Shown piece by piece: positions 7,820 through 16,851 of a DNA stretch of 55,693 nt; positions within the stretch are counted from its first letter, which is position 1; each line of letters starts with the position of its first letter. The stretch spans positions 1 to 55,693 of the forward strand of contig CAJMRR010000001.1 of NCBI GenBank assembly GCA_905215835.1, in the 5' to 3' direction. The DNA comes from an uncultured bacterium. Lineage in GTDB: Bacteria; Actinomycetota; Coriobacteriia; Coriobacteriales; Coriobacteriaceae. The notes beneath the pieces are model-generated. The model worked only from the letters and a program-made list of their open reading frames with translations, did no database searches and had not been told where the DNA came from. The position numbers and the translations under genes are program-made.

Positions 7820-8563
7820 CTACTCCTCCCCTCGGACGGTGGCCAGCGCCTGGGCCAGCGCAAAGTTGCCCTCGTAGAGCGCGCGACCGGTAATGGCACC
7901 CTCGATGGCATCCCCGCCCACCGCGGCAAGCGCACGGATGTCGTCGAGCGTCGAGATACCGCCCGAAGCCACGACGGGAAAACCCGCGACCTCGGCCACA
8001 TGGCGATACGCCGCCACATCGATGCCCGTCTGCATGCCATCACGCGCGATGTCGGTATACACCAGATGCTTAAAGCCCAGCTCGGAAAGCTGCGCCACGG
8101 CGTCGTCGAGCGCCACGCCCGCGCCGTCACGCCAACCGTTCACCTTGACCTGGCCGTCGCGAGCGGCGATGTCGGCCACGAGCAGCTCGCCAAAGCCTTC
8201 GGCCGCCACCTCGGCAAAACCCGGCTCGGTCACCAGCACGGTGCCCAGTGCGATGCGGCGTGCGCCGTAGCCTGCCAACTCGTCGATGCGCGCGAGCGAG
8301 CGGACGCCGCCGCCCACGTCCACGGATAGACCGTCGACACCGCAGATGGCCTTGATCGCCGCCGAATTGGCAGCGCATGTGTCCTCATCCTCGCCAAAGG
8401 CAGAGGACAAATCGACGACGTGCACCCAGCTCGCGCCCTGCTCGGCAAACGAGCGGGCAACGGCCACGGGGTCGTCGGAATATACCTTGCAGCGACTGCG
8501 GTCGCCGCGCTCCAGGCGCACGACCTTGCCGCCGATCAGATCGATTGCGGGAAACAGGATCAT
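7820..8563 (-). CDS. hisA: ProFAR isomerase
   Basis: HisA carries out the Amadori isomerisation of ProFAR to PRFAR. The 247-residue barrel begins FPAIDLIGGKVVRLERGD with the catalytic Asp, and carries VDVGGGVRS, YTDIARDGMQTG and VVASGGIST. The start overlaps the hisH stop by 4 bp (ATGA). Confidence 0.96.
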   Translation of the reverse strand: MILFPAIDLIGGKVVRLERGDRSRCKVYSDDPVAVARSFAEQGASWVHVVDLSSAFGEDEDTCAANSAAIKAICGVDGLSVDVGGGVRSLARIDELAGYGARRIALGTVLVTEPGFAEVAAEGFGELLVADIAARDGQVKVNGWRDGAGVALDDAVAQLSELGFKHLVYTDIARDGMQTGIDVAAYRHVAEVAGFPVVASGGISTLDDIRALAAVGGDAIEGAITGRALYEGNFALAQALATVRGEE

Positions 8564-9261
8564 CGGCCAGCCTCCTCGACGATGTTGACGAAGTTCTTAA
8601 GGATGCGCTGACCCAGCGCGGAGGATTTCTCGGGATGGAACTGGCAGCCCCACACGTTGCCATGGCGCACGATGCACGGGAAGCTCCGCGTATAGTGCGT
8701 GCGCGCCAGCACATCGGCGGCATCGGCGTCGTCGGCCACCGCGTAGCTGTGGGTAAAGTACATGTTGGCACCCTCGGCAAAACCAGCAAGGAGCGGATCG
8801 GCCGCGCCGGCGGGCGTCATGTGCACCTGGTCCCAGCCCACGTGCGGCACCTTCAGGCGGCTCGACTCCAAGCGTGTGCACGAGCCGCGCATAATACCCA
8901 GGCCATCGACCCAGGGACCGCCAGCCTGCTCGGAGGTGTTGCCGTCGGCGACCGCGCCTTCGTCCACCGGCACGCCCTCGTCGCCGCGCTCAAAAAACAG
9001 CTGAAGGCCTAGGCAGATGCCGAGCAGCGGAGTTCCGGCCGCAACGGCGTCGAGCACCGCGTCCGCCTCGCCGCTCTCGCGCATAAAGGCAATCGCATCG
9101 TAGAACGCACCCACGCCCGGGATGACCAGGCCGTCGGCGTTACGGATCTGCTCCGGGTCGTCCGACGTGCAGGCGGCGGCACCAGCGCGCGCAAGCCCGC
9201 GCACGACGCTCGACAAGTTGCCCTTGTGGTAGTCGACCACCACGATCTTCGGTTCGCCCAC
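8560..9261 (-). CDS. hisH: Imidazole glycerol phosphate synthase, glutamine amidotransferase subunit
   Basis: HisH releases ammonia from glutamine for HisF. The 233-residue class I amidotransferase has the oxyanion region GVGAF, the nucleophile loop LLGICLGLQLFFE and the C-terminal catalytic QFHPEKS. Its N-terminus (KIVVVDYHKGNLSSV) is typical. It overlaps hisA by 4 bp. Confidence 0.96.
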   Translation of the reverse strand: MGEPKIVVVDYHKGNLSSVVRGLARAGAAACTSDDPEQIRNADGLVIPGVGAFYDAIAFMRESGEADAVLDAVAAGTPLLGICLGLQLFFERGDEGVPVDEGAVADGNTSEQAGGPWVDGLGIMRGSCTRLESSRLKVPHVGWDQVHMTPAGAADPLLAGFAEGANMYFTHSYAVADDADAADVLARTHYTRSFPCIVRHGNVWGCQFHPEKSSALGQRILKNFVNIVEEAGR

Positions 9262-9285
9262 GCGACCCTCCTTTTTCCATCATCC

Positions 9286-9326
9286 AAAACCACCACAAAG
9301 GGGACAGGCACCTTCGTGGTGGTTTT
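9286..9326. repeat. Short inverted repeat between hisB and hisH
   Basis: 15-bp arms (9286-9300 and 9312-9326) match at 14 positions around GGGGACAGGCA. The loop and right-arm text CAGGCACC also occurs in the long hairpin at 23166-23238, hinting at a repeat family. Confidence 0.6.
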
Positions 9327-9339
9327 ACCCTTGTGACGG

Positions 9340-9927
9340 TTACAGTGAGCCCTTGGTGCTGGGGATACCCTGCACGCGGGGATCGAGCTCGCAGGCGCGG
9401 CGCATCGTGCGGCCCACGGCCTTAAAGGCGGCCTCGATAATGTGATGCGAGTTGCCACCCGCCAGTTCGCGCACGTGCAGCGTGAGCTTGGCATCGCGTG
9501 CGAAGGCATAGAAGAACTCAACGGCCAGCTCGGTATCGAAGCTGCCCACGCGCTCGGTCGGCACGGGCAGCTCGCAGTAGGCCTGGCCGCGACCCGAAAT
9601 GTCCACGGCAGCCATCACGAGCGTCTCGTCCATGGCAATCGCCGCGTCGGCAAAGCGCGTAATGCCCGCCTTGTCGCCCAACGCTTGGCAAAACGCCTCG
9701 CCCAGCACGATGCCCGTATCCTCAACGGTGTGGTGCGCGTCGACCTCAACGTCGCCTACCGCATGTACCGTCAAATCGAACAGGCCATGGCGGCCAAAAG
9801 CGTTGAGCATGTGGTTGAAAAACGGCACACCGGTCGAGATATCGCACACGCCGCTCCCGTCCAAGTCGAGTTTGACGACAATGTCGGTCTCCCCCGTCTT
9901 GCGGGTCACCTCGACATAACGGCCCAT
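9340..9927 (-). CDS. hisB: Imidazoleglycerol-phosphate dehydratase
   Basis: This 195-residue monofunctional IGPD dehydrates IGP to imidazole acetol phosphate. The Mn-binding histidine motifs are intact: FFNHMLNAFGRHG, DAHHTVEDTGI and the C-terminal NSHHIIEA. There is no HAD phosphatase domain, which fits a separate PHP phosphatase. hisC ends 1 bp before. Confidence 0.97.
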   Translation of the reverse strand: MGRYVEVTRKTGETDIVVKLDLDGSGVCDISTGVPFFNHMLNAFGRHGLFDLTVHAVGDVEVDAHHTVEDTGIVLGEAFCQALGDKAGITRFADAAIAMDETLVMAAVDISGRGQAYCELPVPTERVGSFDTELAVEFFYAFARDAKLTLHVRELAGGNSHHIIEAAFKAVGRTMRRACELDPRVQGIPSTKGSL

Positions 9928-11043
9928 CTACATCTCCTCCTTCACCAGCGCGGCCAACGCAGCCAGCACCTCGTCGTTTTCCTGTGGGGTACCCACGGTG
10001 ATGCGTAGGCAGTCCGCGAGCCCCGGCGCATAGCTAAAGTCGCGCACCAAAATCGAATACTCGTCGCGCAGGCGCTCACGCACGCGCGTGGCATGCGGCG
10101 TGCGTACGAGCACAAAGTTCGCCGCGCTCGGCCATACCTCCACGGGCAGGCCCTCGGCAGCCATCGCGCGCAGGGCGCACAGCTCGCGCTCGCGCTCGGT
10201 TGCGACCTGCGCCACCACGGGCGCGTACGCATCGCGGGCACGCACGCAGGCAAGCGCGGCGGCCTGGCTCAGCACATTGACCGAATAGATCTGGCGAATC
10301 GCCGCGAACACGTCGATGACCTCGGGGGCTGCAATCACATAGCCCAGACGTGTACCGGCGGCGCCGAACGCCTTGGACAGCGTATGCAAAATCACCAGGT
10401 TGGGATGCTCGGCGATAAGGCCTTGCGCCGTGGTTGCCGCGCCAAACGAATCGTCCGCAAACTCAACGTAGGCCTCGTCAACCATCACCATGCCGGGGCA
10501 CGCATCGCACAGCGCCGCGACAAAGTCGAGCGGCGCCACGTCGCCCGTGGGATTGTTGGGCGAGGTCACGATCGCCAGGCCGCATTCGGGCGCCGCCGAA
10601 AGCACGGCAGCCTGGTCGAGCTCAAAGGTCGCCGGGTCGCGCCACACGTCGCGCACCTCGGTCTGACAGAGCGACGCAAAGAACGCATACTCGCTAAAGC
10701 ACGGCGGGCAATTGAGCAGGGTCCGCCCCGCGCCGCCGAACGCCAGCAGGTAGTTATAGAGCAGCTCGTCGCCGCCGTTGCCCACGCAAATGTTCTCGCG
10801 CGTCACGCCATGCCAAGTGGCAAGCTCGTCGCGCAGGTCGTTGGACATGGGATCGGGGTAGCGGTTGAGCGGCGTGGCAACCAGGGCCGCGTCGATCGCC
10901 TCGCGCACGCCGGCCGGCACGGGATAGGTGTTCTCGTTGGCCGAAAGGTTGATGCGCGTGGGCGTAAAGTTGGGATCGTAGGGCTCAATGCCGGCCAAGT
11001 AGGGCTGGACGAGCTCCTTCATGCGGGGCGTGAGTTCGGCCAT
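9928..11043 (-). CDS. hisC: Histidinol-phosphate aminotransferase
   Basis: A PLP-dependent fold-type I aminotransferase of 371 residues converting imidazole acetol phosphate to histidinol phosphate. Motifs: LSANENTYPVP near residue 33, NGGDELL, TSPNNPTGDV, VDEAYVEF and the PLP-lysine site HTLSKAFGAAGTRLGY. The start at 11043 lies directly after the hisD stop (TAAAATG). Confidence 0.95.
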   Translation of the reverse strand: MAELTPRMKELVQPYLAGIEPYDPNFTPTRINLSANENTYPVPAGVREAIDAALVATPLNRYPDPMSNDLRDELATWHGVTRENICVGNGGDELLYNYLLAFGGAGRTLLNCPPCFSEYAFFASLCQTEVRDVWRDPATFELDQAAVLSAAPECGLAIVTSPNNPTGDVAPLDFVAALCDACPGMVMVDEAYVEFADDSFGAATTAQGLIAEHPNLVILHTLSKAFGAAGTRLGYVIAAPEVIDVFAAIRQIYSVNVLSQAAALACVRARDAYAPVVAQVATERERELCALRAMAAEGLPVEVWPSAANFVLVRTPHATRVRERLRDEYSILVRDFSYAPGLADCLRITVGTPQENDEVLAALAALVKEEM

Positions 11044-11044
11044 T

Positions 11045-12481
11045 TTAGGCCTCCCCGCCGGTCGCGCCAGCGCCATCCGCGCCTGCAGCCGCCAGGTCCA
11101 CGCCCTCGGCGACCGTCGCCACGGCATCACCCGGCCAGGCGACCTTGGTCAGGTCGGCCGCGGCCAGCGACGCGGCACTCACGGCATCCTCGCCCTGCTC
11201 CAGCACACGGCGACGCAGTGCGGCCGAAAGCGCGTGCGCCCACAGGCCCTCAGCCTCGGCCAGACGCTGTGTGGCGGGAGCGTCGGAGAGCAGGCCCTCG
11301 GGTGTATAGCAAATGACGCTCGAGCGCTTAACGAACTCTTCGACCGAAAGCGGGTTGGAGAACATGGCCGTACCGCCGGTTGGCAGCGTGTGGTTGGGGC
11401 CGGCAACGTAATCGCCAAGCGGTTCGGAACTCCAAGCGCCCACAAAGATGGCGCCGGCGTTGCGAATGCCGCCAAGCAGGCCCATCGCATCCTTGCAGTG
11501 CAGCTCCAGGTGCTCGGGTGCCACGGTGTTCACCGCCTCGACGGCGGCAGCCATGTCGGCGGCCACCACGATGGTGCCCTCATTGTCGAGCGAAACACGC
11601 GTGATCTCGGCACGCGGCGACTGCGCCACCAGGATATCGATGCCTGCCTCGACCTCGCGCGCAAACTGCTCGTCGCAGGTCACCAGATAGCAGGCTGCCA
11701 GCGGATCGTGCTCGGCCTGGGCCATCAGGTCGGCCGCGACCACCATGGGCTTGGCCGTGGCATCGGCCAGCACGCAGACTTCGGAGGGGCCAGCGACCAT
11801 GTCGATACCCACGTCGCCCGAGACAATCTGCTTGGCCGCAGCGACAAAGGCGTTGCCCGGGCCGGTGATCTTGTCGACGCGCGGAATAGTCTCGGTGCCG
11901 TACGCCAGCGCGGCCACGGCCTGAGCGCCACCCACCATATAGATCTCGTCCACGCCGCCGAGCTTTGCCGCGGCGAGCGTATACGGGCTGATCAGGCCAT
12001 CTTTCTGCGGCGGGGTCACCATGACCACGCGCTTGACGCCGGCAACCTTGGCGGGAATGGCATTCATGAGCACCGTGGAGGGATACTGCGCGCGACCGCC
12101 CGGCACGTAGATGCCGGCCGCCGCGAGCGGGGTCACCTTAACGCCGAGCATCGTGCCGTCCGCACGCGTGGTAAACCAGCTCTGCTCGACCTCGCGCTGG
12201 TGGAACTCACGAATCTGGCGTGCAGCCTTTTCGAGCGCCGCGGCAAAAGCGGGATCGAGGCCTTCGAGCGCGGCATCGATCTGCTCTTGCGGCAGACGGA
12301 AGCTCTGCAGCTCAACACCGTCAAAACGCTGACAGTAATCGCGCACCGCGGCATCGCCGTTGGCGCGCACGTCGGCCACGATATCGCGGGCGGCGTCGAC
12401 GATGTTTTGCGGCAGCACACCCTTGCGGTTGAGCTGGTTGGTAACGAGGCGCTCACCGGGAGCAAGCTTGATGGTCTTCAT
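11045..12481 (-). CDS. hisD: Histidinol dehydrogenase
   Basis: The 478-residue zinc enzyme oxidises histidinol to histidine with NAD in two steps. Visible motifs: YVPGGRAQYPSTVLMNAIPA, the signature GPGNAFVAAAKQIVSGDVGID, AGPSEV and GPNHTLPTGG. It is followed immediately by hisC. The C-terminal 40 or so residues (AAADLTKVAWPGD..., Ala/Gly rich) are a mild extension. Confidence 0.97.
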   Translation of the reverse strand: MKTIKLAPGERLVTNQLNRKGVLPQNIVDAARDIVADVRANGDAAVRDYCQRFDGVELQSFRLPQEQIDAALEGLDPAFAAALEKAARQIREFHQREVEQSWFTTRADGTMLGVKVTPLAAAGIYVPGGRAQYPSTVLMNAIPAKVAGVKRVVMVTPPQKDGLISPYTLAAAKLGGVDEIYMVGGAQAVAALAYGTETIPRVDKITGPGNAFVAAAKQIVSGDVGIDMVAGPSEVCVLADATAKPMVVAADLMAQAEHDPLAACYLVTCDEQFAREVEAGIDILVAQSPRAEITRVSLDNEGTIVVAADMAAAVEAVNTVAPEHLELHCKDAMGLLGGIRNAGAIFVGAWSSEPLGDYVAGPNHTLPTGGTAMFSNPLSVEEFVKRSSVICYTPEGLLSDAPATQRLAEAEGLWAHALSAALRRRVLEQGEDAVSAASLAAADLTKVAWPGDAVATVAEGVDLAAAGADGAGATGGEA

Positions 12482-12586
12482 ATCGGTATCCCCTATCGGT
12501 CGAGGTTGTGTTCGAAAAACGAGAGGCCGGGCGGCGGCGCCAATCGGCCCGCAGCCCAGACGTTGGGACGCCCGTGCGTGCTCGCG

Positions 12587-14302
12587 CTATTGTGCCGAGC
12601 CCGCAACGGGCTCAAAATGCTTGTCCTTCACGGCCGCCGCCAGGCGATCGGCCAAGTTGCGCACGCGCGGGTCCAGGCGCGCGGCACCCGGGTTGACGAA
12701 GAATCGCGCCGTGCAGTCCATAATGCGACCGGTAATAACCAGGTCGTTATCGCGCAGCGTGGCGCCCGTGGCGGTGATGTCCACGATACGGTCGGTCATA
12801 CCGACAATGGGGCCCAACTCGACGTTACCGTGCAGCGAAACGATGTCGGCGTTCACGCCGCGCTCGGCATACCAGGCGCTCGCGATGCGCGGATACTTGG
12901 TGGCCACGCGAAGCGACCCACGGCGGGCATAGTTGCGCTCGGCCTGGCCGGCGCGCCACGCGGGCTCCGCCTCGATAAACGTGCACAGGCCGTAGCCCAG
13001 GTCGACCAGCTGCAGCAGGTTGAGGTCTGCCTCGATAAGCGAGTCCCAACCGCAGATGCCGCAGTCGGCACCGCCACAGCCCACAAAAGCGGGCGCGTCG
13101 CTGGGACGCACGATGACAAACTCGATATCGCCAACCGCACCCTCGCCGGCACGCATGTCGCGGCCGCGCACGATGAGGTGACGGCCGGGGTCGCGCAGCT
13201 CAGAGACGTCCAAGCCCGCGGCCTCGAGCACGTCGAGCGTGTCGGCCTTAAGCGAGCCCTTGGGCACGGCGATACGCAGCGGACCCTCGGCGCCACGGCC
13301 CACGGCGTGGTCGCCATCGGGGGCGGCGTCCTCGGCCGAAGTGCGCGCGGCCTCCAGGCGCTCGAGCGAAAAGGCGAAGCCCGCCGCCGGCACCTCGATG
13401 CCGTCGCCGAACGCGCCGGTAAAGATGGAGTCATAGCGTCCGCCCGAACCGACCGGATCGGGCAAGCCGCCGGCATAGGCCTTAAAGACCAGGCCCGTGT
13501 AGTAATCAAACGAGTTCATGATAGAGAAGTCGAACGACAGCACCTGGGCGTCCTCGGGTGCCAGGCCCTCAACCAGGGCACGCAGCTCGCGCGTCAGCGG
13601 CGCGACGATACCGGCGGCCTCCAGCAGCGCGTCCACGCGGTCGAGCACCTCGGCACCGCCGTGCAGACGCGGCAGCTCGCTAATGGCGGCCTTGACGGCA
13701 TCGGACTCGACGCTTGCCGCCACGCGGGCATCGAGGCCCACAAAGTCGTTGGCGTGCACGCAGCGCAGGGCCTCGGCGGCCAGCTCGCGATCCTCGCACG
13801 CCGCGAGCAGTTCCTTAAACGGACGCACGCTACCTGCGATAATACGCGCATCGGGCAGTGCCAGCTTACGCACGGCCTCGGCCACGAGCGAGACGATCTC
13901 GACATCGCCCGCGGTATCGCCCGCGCCGATAAGCTCAAAGCCCAGTTGCGTAAACTGACGCGAGCCGCCGGCATTGCGCTGGCACTCGCGAACCACCGGC
14001 GCCTCGTAGCGAAGGCGCAGGGGCAGGTCGGCAGCGTGCATGCGGGTCGAAACCAGGCGCACGATCGGCAACGTGTTGTCGGGACGGACCACCAGCAGGC
14101 GGCCATCATCGTCAAAGAGCTTAAACGGCGTGTCCGCAATGCGGCCGCCTTCCTCGAGCGAGCCCTTGTCCTCGAGCAGTGGCGTCTCGACCGGAAGGTA
14201 ATGATGCTCCCTGAAGCAGCCCTTCACCGTATATGCGATCTCCTCGCGCGCCTGAGCCTCCTCGGGCAATATGTCCCGGAATCCCCACGGTGTGGCCGTC
14301 AT
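12587..14302 (-). CDS. hisZG: Fused ATP phosphoribosyltransferase: HisZ regulatory domain plus short-form HisG
   Basis: The 571-residue protein has an N-terminal class II tRNA-synthetase-like HisZ domain (about 1-335; motif-2-like RYEAPVVRECQRNAGGSRQF, later FDYYTGLVF and GSGGRYDSI) and a C-terminal short HisG (about 345-560; RIAVPKGSLKADT, then the PRPP loop region LVDLGYGLCTFIEA). HisG starts the pathway by joining ATP and PRPP; HisZ confers histidine feedback. The two are normally separate genes forming a hetero-octamer. A Gly/Ala/Asp-rich linker near residue 340 joins them. It leads the his operon. Confidence 0.9.
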   Translation of the reverse strand: MTATPWGFRDILPEEAQAREEIAYTVKGCFREHHYLPVETPLLEDKGSLEEGGRIADTPFKLFDDDGRLLVVRPDNTLPIVRLVSTRMHAADLPLRLRYEAPVVRECQRNAGGSRQFTQLGFELIGAGDTAGDVEIVSLVAEAVRKLALPDARIIAGSVRPFKELLAACEDRELAAEALRCVHANDFVGLDARVAASVESDAVKAAISELPRLHGGAEVLDRVDALLEAAGIVAPLTRELRALVEGLAPEDAQVLSFDFSIMNSFDYYTGLVFKAYAGGLPDPVGSGGRYDSIFTGAFGDGIEVPAAGFAFSLERLEAARTSAEDAAPDGDHAVGRGAEGPLRIAVPKGSLKADTLDVLEAAGLDVSELRDPGRHLIVRGRDMRAGEGAVGDIEFVIVRPSDAPAFVGCGGADCGICGWDSLIEADLNLLQLVDLGYGLCTFIEAEPAWRAGQAERNYARRGSLRVATKYPRIASAWYAERGVNADIVSLHGNVELGPIVGMTDRIVDITATGATLRDNDLVITGRIMDCTARFFVNPGAARLDPRVRNLADRLAAAVKDKHFEPVAGSAQ

Positions 14303-14335
14303 CTGGTGAGCCTCCTCATGCTGTGTTTCATATAG

Positions 14336-14370
14336 AGCAGAAGACCGGCATAGCTCCGCCGGTCTTCTGG
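14336..14370 (-). promoter_or_regulatory. Leader hairpin ahead of the his operon
   Basis: An 11-bp perfect inverted repeat built on AGAAGACCGGC with a GGAGCTAT loop lies about 35 bp upstream of hisZG. There is no T run on the minus strand, so it is not a plain terminator. It may be an mRNA 5' structure or operator. Confidence 0.4.
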
Positions 14371-14480
14371 GTACTTTAGCATACTAGAGTGCTTGCGGGG
14401 GAAATCCGCCGCAACCGCTCATAGCGTATTCATTTGGAAACATAGGGCGAGCGGTTAGCAGCAGTCTCTTGTCACAACGC

Positions 14481-14511
14481 AAAAAGGGCGCCCGCGCGAA
14501 TGCGGACGCCC
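14481..14511 (-). terminator. Terminator of the first SIS gene
   Basis: Hairpin GGGCGTCCGC...GCGGGCGCCC followed on the minus strand by TTTTT, about 55 bp after the SIS stop codon. Confidence 0.85.
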
Positions 14512-14564
14512 TTGTGTAGGGTCGAGATATCAACCAGCCAAGATATCGGCCCTGCGGCCAGCTC

Positions 14565-15626
14565 TTAGTAGTCGAACTGGTGGTAGTAGCGGCGGTACTT
14601 GAGGTTGTGCTTGGTGACCAGCTCGTAGTTGCGCGCGAGGCGGTCGGTGGTCAGCACGGACAGGATCCAGGGGGACACGATGACGCGGAAGTCGTCGTCC
14701 AGGCCCGGGATCGCGTACTCGGCGGTGTCGATGATGACGTAGTCCTCGTCGCCGGTCACGCCGCTGGTGAGGAAGGCGCGGACGCGCTCGTCGAGGGCGC
14801 GGCACTCGTCCTCTCCCATGAACAGGAACACCGGGACGCCGGGCTCGAGCAGCTCGAGCGTGCCGTGGAAGAAGTCGTGCGAGGTGATGTGGCGGATGCG
14901 CTTCCACTGCATCTCCTCGAGCAGGCACATGGAGTACAGGATGGTCTCGCCCCACAGCGCGCCCGAGCCGATGAACATGGTGTAGTCGGCCAGCGCGTAC
15001 TTCCTGGCGAGCTCCTCGGCGCGCGGCTCGAAGCGCTTGCGGATGTCGAGCATGTCCTTCCAGACGTCCTTCGTCTGCTCGATGAACAGGTCGAACTTGG
15101 GGAAGCAGCCGCGGCGGTTGAGCAGGCGCAGGCCGAAGCAGTCGGCGAGGTAGTAGCCCTTCTCGCAGCCGCCGGCGCCGTGGTCGGAGGCCATCATGAC
15201 GCAGTTCTCGGCGCCCACGGCCTGCCCGATCTTGCCCTCGGGGTTGGTCATGGCGAAGACGCGCACGCCCATCTCCCTCATCTTGCCGACGGCCTCGAGC
15301 ACCTCGGGGGTGGTGCCGGACTCGGAGGCGGTCAGCACGACGGACCTGTCGGTCATGCGCTTGTGGCCCATGACGTTCCACTCGGCGGCGTGGATCAGGT
15401 AGACCTCGAGGTCGCGGTCGCCGAACTTGTTCATGAGGTACTCGAGCTGCATGAACTCGTCCCAGGTGCCGCCGACGCCCATCAGGAAGACGGCGTCGTA
15501 GCCCTCCTCGTGCACGCGGTCGGCCAGGGCGGTCATCTTCTTGCCGGCCTCGTAGACGTTCCTGCCGTCCTCGAGGTAGCCCTCCTGGTCGAAGTGCATG
15601 ATCTCGATCTTCTCGGTCTCCTTCAT
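14565..15626 (-). CDS. SIS-domain phosphosugar deglycase/isomerase, FrlB/GfrF-like (copy 1)
   Basis: The 353-residue protein has two SIS lobes. SESGTTPE (residues 101-108) is the phosphosugar-binding loop, and the second lobe shows FHGTLELLEPGVPVFLFMGE. The latter and the terminal RRYYHQFDY closely recall E. coli FrlB, which splits fructoselysine 6-phosphate into glucose 6-phosphate and lysine. With the nearby mannose-type PTS it suits a Gfr/Frl-like Amadori pathway. Essentially every codon ends in G or C, unlike the PTS genes beside it. The DNA is identical from start to stop codon to the gene at 19715-20776, while the flanks differ. The start at 15626 is set by this homology boundary. Confidence 0.8.
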   Translation of the reverse strand: MKETEKIEIMHFDQEGYLEDGRNVYEAGKKMTALADRVHEEGYDAVFLMGVGGTWDEFMQLEYLMNKFGDRDLEVYLIHAAEWNVMGHKRMTDRSVVLTASESGTTPEVLEAVGKMREMGVRVFAMTNPEGKIGQAVGAENCVMMASDHGAGGCEKGYYLADCFGLRLLNRRGCFPKFDLFIEQTKDVWKDMLDIRKRFEPRAEELARKYALADYTMFIGSGALWGETILYSMCLLEEMQWKRIRHITSHDFFHGTLELLEPGVPVFLFMGEDECRALDERVRAFLTSGVTGDEDYVIIDTAEYAIPGLDDDFRVIVSPWILSVLTTDRLARNYELVTKHNLKYRRYYHQFDY

Positions 15627-15676
15627 GTGTGTCCTCCCATCACATGTGCGCAATTCTATACATCGCGCTTCTTGCT

Positions 15677-15756
15677 GATACCAATTATAGCCATACGATT
15701 GCTTGTTATTTAATACCAATCCAAACTCACGGAGATTTGCGGCGAACGGTCGGTTT
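15677..15756 (-). promoter_or_regulatory. Twin-box operator/promoter of SIS copy 1
   Basis: On the plus strand GATACCAAT (15677-15685) and AATACCAAT (15712-15720) lie 35 bp apart. The minus strand reads TATAATTGGTATC, so a -10 hexamer abuts the downstream box. Further upstream at 15740-15756 lies CGGCGAACGGTCGGTTT, a motif shared with other sugar promoters here. A neighbouring GntR protein is the likely regulator. Confidence 0.6.
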
Positions 15757-15845
15757 CCTCGCCCGAGTGGTATTACAACGCCAATAGTTGTCTATTTCGA
15801 GCGCTACTGCCAACGGGTTCCCCACAACTCGCCAGCTATAAAAGC

Positions 15846-15881
15846 GTTGCGCCAGACCCGCCCAAGCGTTTCCGGCGCAAC
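15846..15881 (-). terminator. Terminator after the FrlC-like gene
   Basis: 8-bp arms GTTGCGCC/GGCGCAAC with a 20-nt loop, followed on the minus strand by GCTTTTA. Confidence 0.55.
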
Positions 15882-15893
15882 CGCGCAGTTTAG

Positions 15894-16739
15894 TTATTCG
15901 GCTTCCATCTCCGCTGTCACACGGCGATACATCTCGATAACCTGAGTCGTCGCCTTGGACGGATCCTGATAGTAGCGGCCATCACACGTCTCGGCCGAGA
16001 CATAGCCCGTATAGCCGTGGCGCATGAGTGCCTCGAGGTCGGCACGCATATCACGCTCGCCGTCGCCCCAGGCAAGATGCGTCGTGCCACCGCCCACATC
16101 TACAAAGTGGGTGTGAACGATCTTGTCGCCCAAAACCTCAAAGTAGCCGTCGATCGTGTCGCCGGCAACTTCCATGGCGCCAAAGTCGATACAGGCCTTC
16201 AGGTTGGGACGATCGACCGCCTCGAGGATGCGCGCGACATCCTGTGCGGTGTTGACCAACACGGACTCCGACGGCTGCAGGGCCTCGAGCGCGACGCGAA
16301 TACCGCGCGTATCGGCGTAGTCGCACACCGAGCGCAGCATGGCAACGCTGCGGGCCCAGGCGTCCTCAGCCGGCTCGTCCAGATAGGCCCAACCACTCGT
16401 CACCAGAATCTGCGGCACGCCCAACTCAACGGCAACGTCGATCACATTCTTAAAGTACGAGAGGATGCGTTTTTGGCCCGCCTCACCGCGCACCGCGACG
16501 TTCCACGGCTTGGGGTTGTTCTGCTCGGGGCACACGCACACGATCTTGATACCGTATTGGGCGGCAAGATCACGAATCTTATCCACCGAATCGTGCTCAT
16601 GGCAATCCACATACAGGTGCATCGAGCCGGTCCACAGCTCGATATTGCGATAGCCGGCCTCACCTGCAGCCTTAAAAAACGTCTCGATGCTGTAGTAACG
16701 ATGGTTGATGTTCATGAGCGAAAGCTCGGGTACGACCAT
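15894..16739 (-). CDS. Sugar phosphate isomerase/epimerase, FrlC-like TIM barrel
   Basis: The 281-residue protein belongs to the AP-endonuclease-2-like sugar isomerase family. Metal-binding residues are suggested by ALEALQPSES (Glu), CIDFGAMEV (Asp), HTHFVDVGGG (His) and SAETCDG (Glu). FrlC, the fructoselysine 3-epimerase of E. coli, is of the same family and length, and the FrlB-like and PTS neighbours make that role plausible. It is the last gene of the EIIC-EIID transcript, with AAAGGGGAGG before the ATG. Another ketose epimerase role cannot be excluded. Confidence 0.7.
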   Translation of the reverse strand: MVVPELSLMNINHRYYSIETFFKAAGEAGYRNIELWTGSMHLYVDCHEHDSVDKIRDLAAQYGIKIVCVCPEQNNPKPWNVAVRGEAGQKRILSYFKNVIDVAVELGVPQILVTSGWAYLDEPAEDAWARSVAMLRSVCDYADTRGIRVALEALQPSESVLVNTAQDVARILEAVDRPNLKACIDFGAMEVAGDTIDGYFEVLGDKIVHTHFVDVGGGTTHLAWGDGERDMRADLEALMRHGYTGYVSAETCDGRYYQDPSKATTQVIEMYRRVTAEMEAE

Positions 16740-16851
16740 AGCCCTCCCCTTTCGTACGGAGTTTTAAAAAACAGGGGGCCGCCGCAGATGCGACAAGCCC
16801 CCCAAAGATCGACGCAACCGTTAGACGCGATGGAAGCGCGATTCGAACATA

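Noticed and set aside
11021..14335. Very long plus-strand open frame (over 1,100 codons) across the his genes
   Set aside because: It is antisense to hisD and hisZG, whose motifs are clear. Its product is Arg/His/Ala-rich, as expected of a shadow frame in GC-rich DNA.
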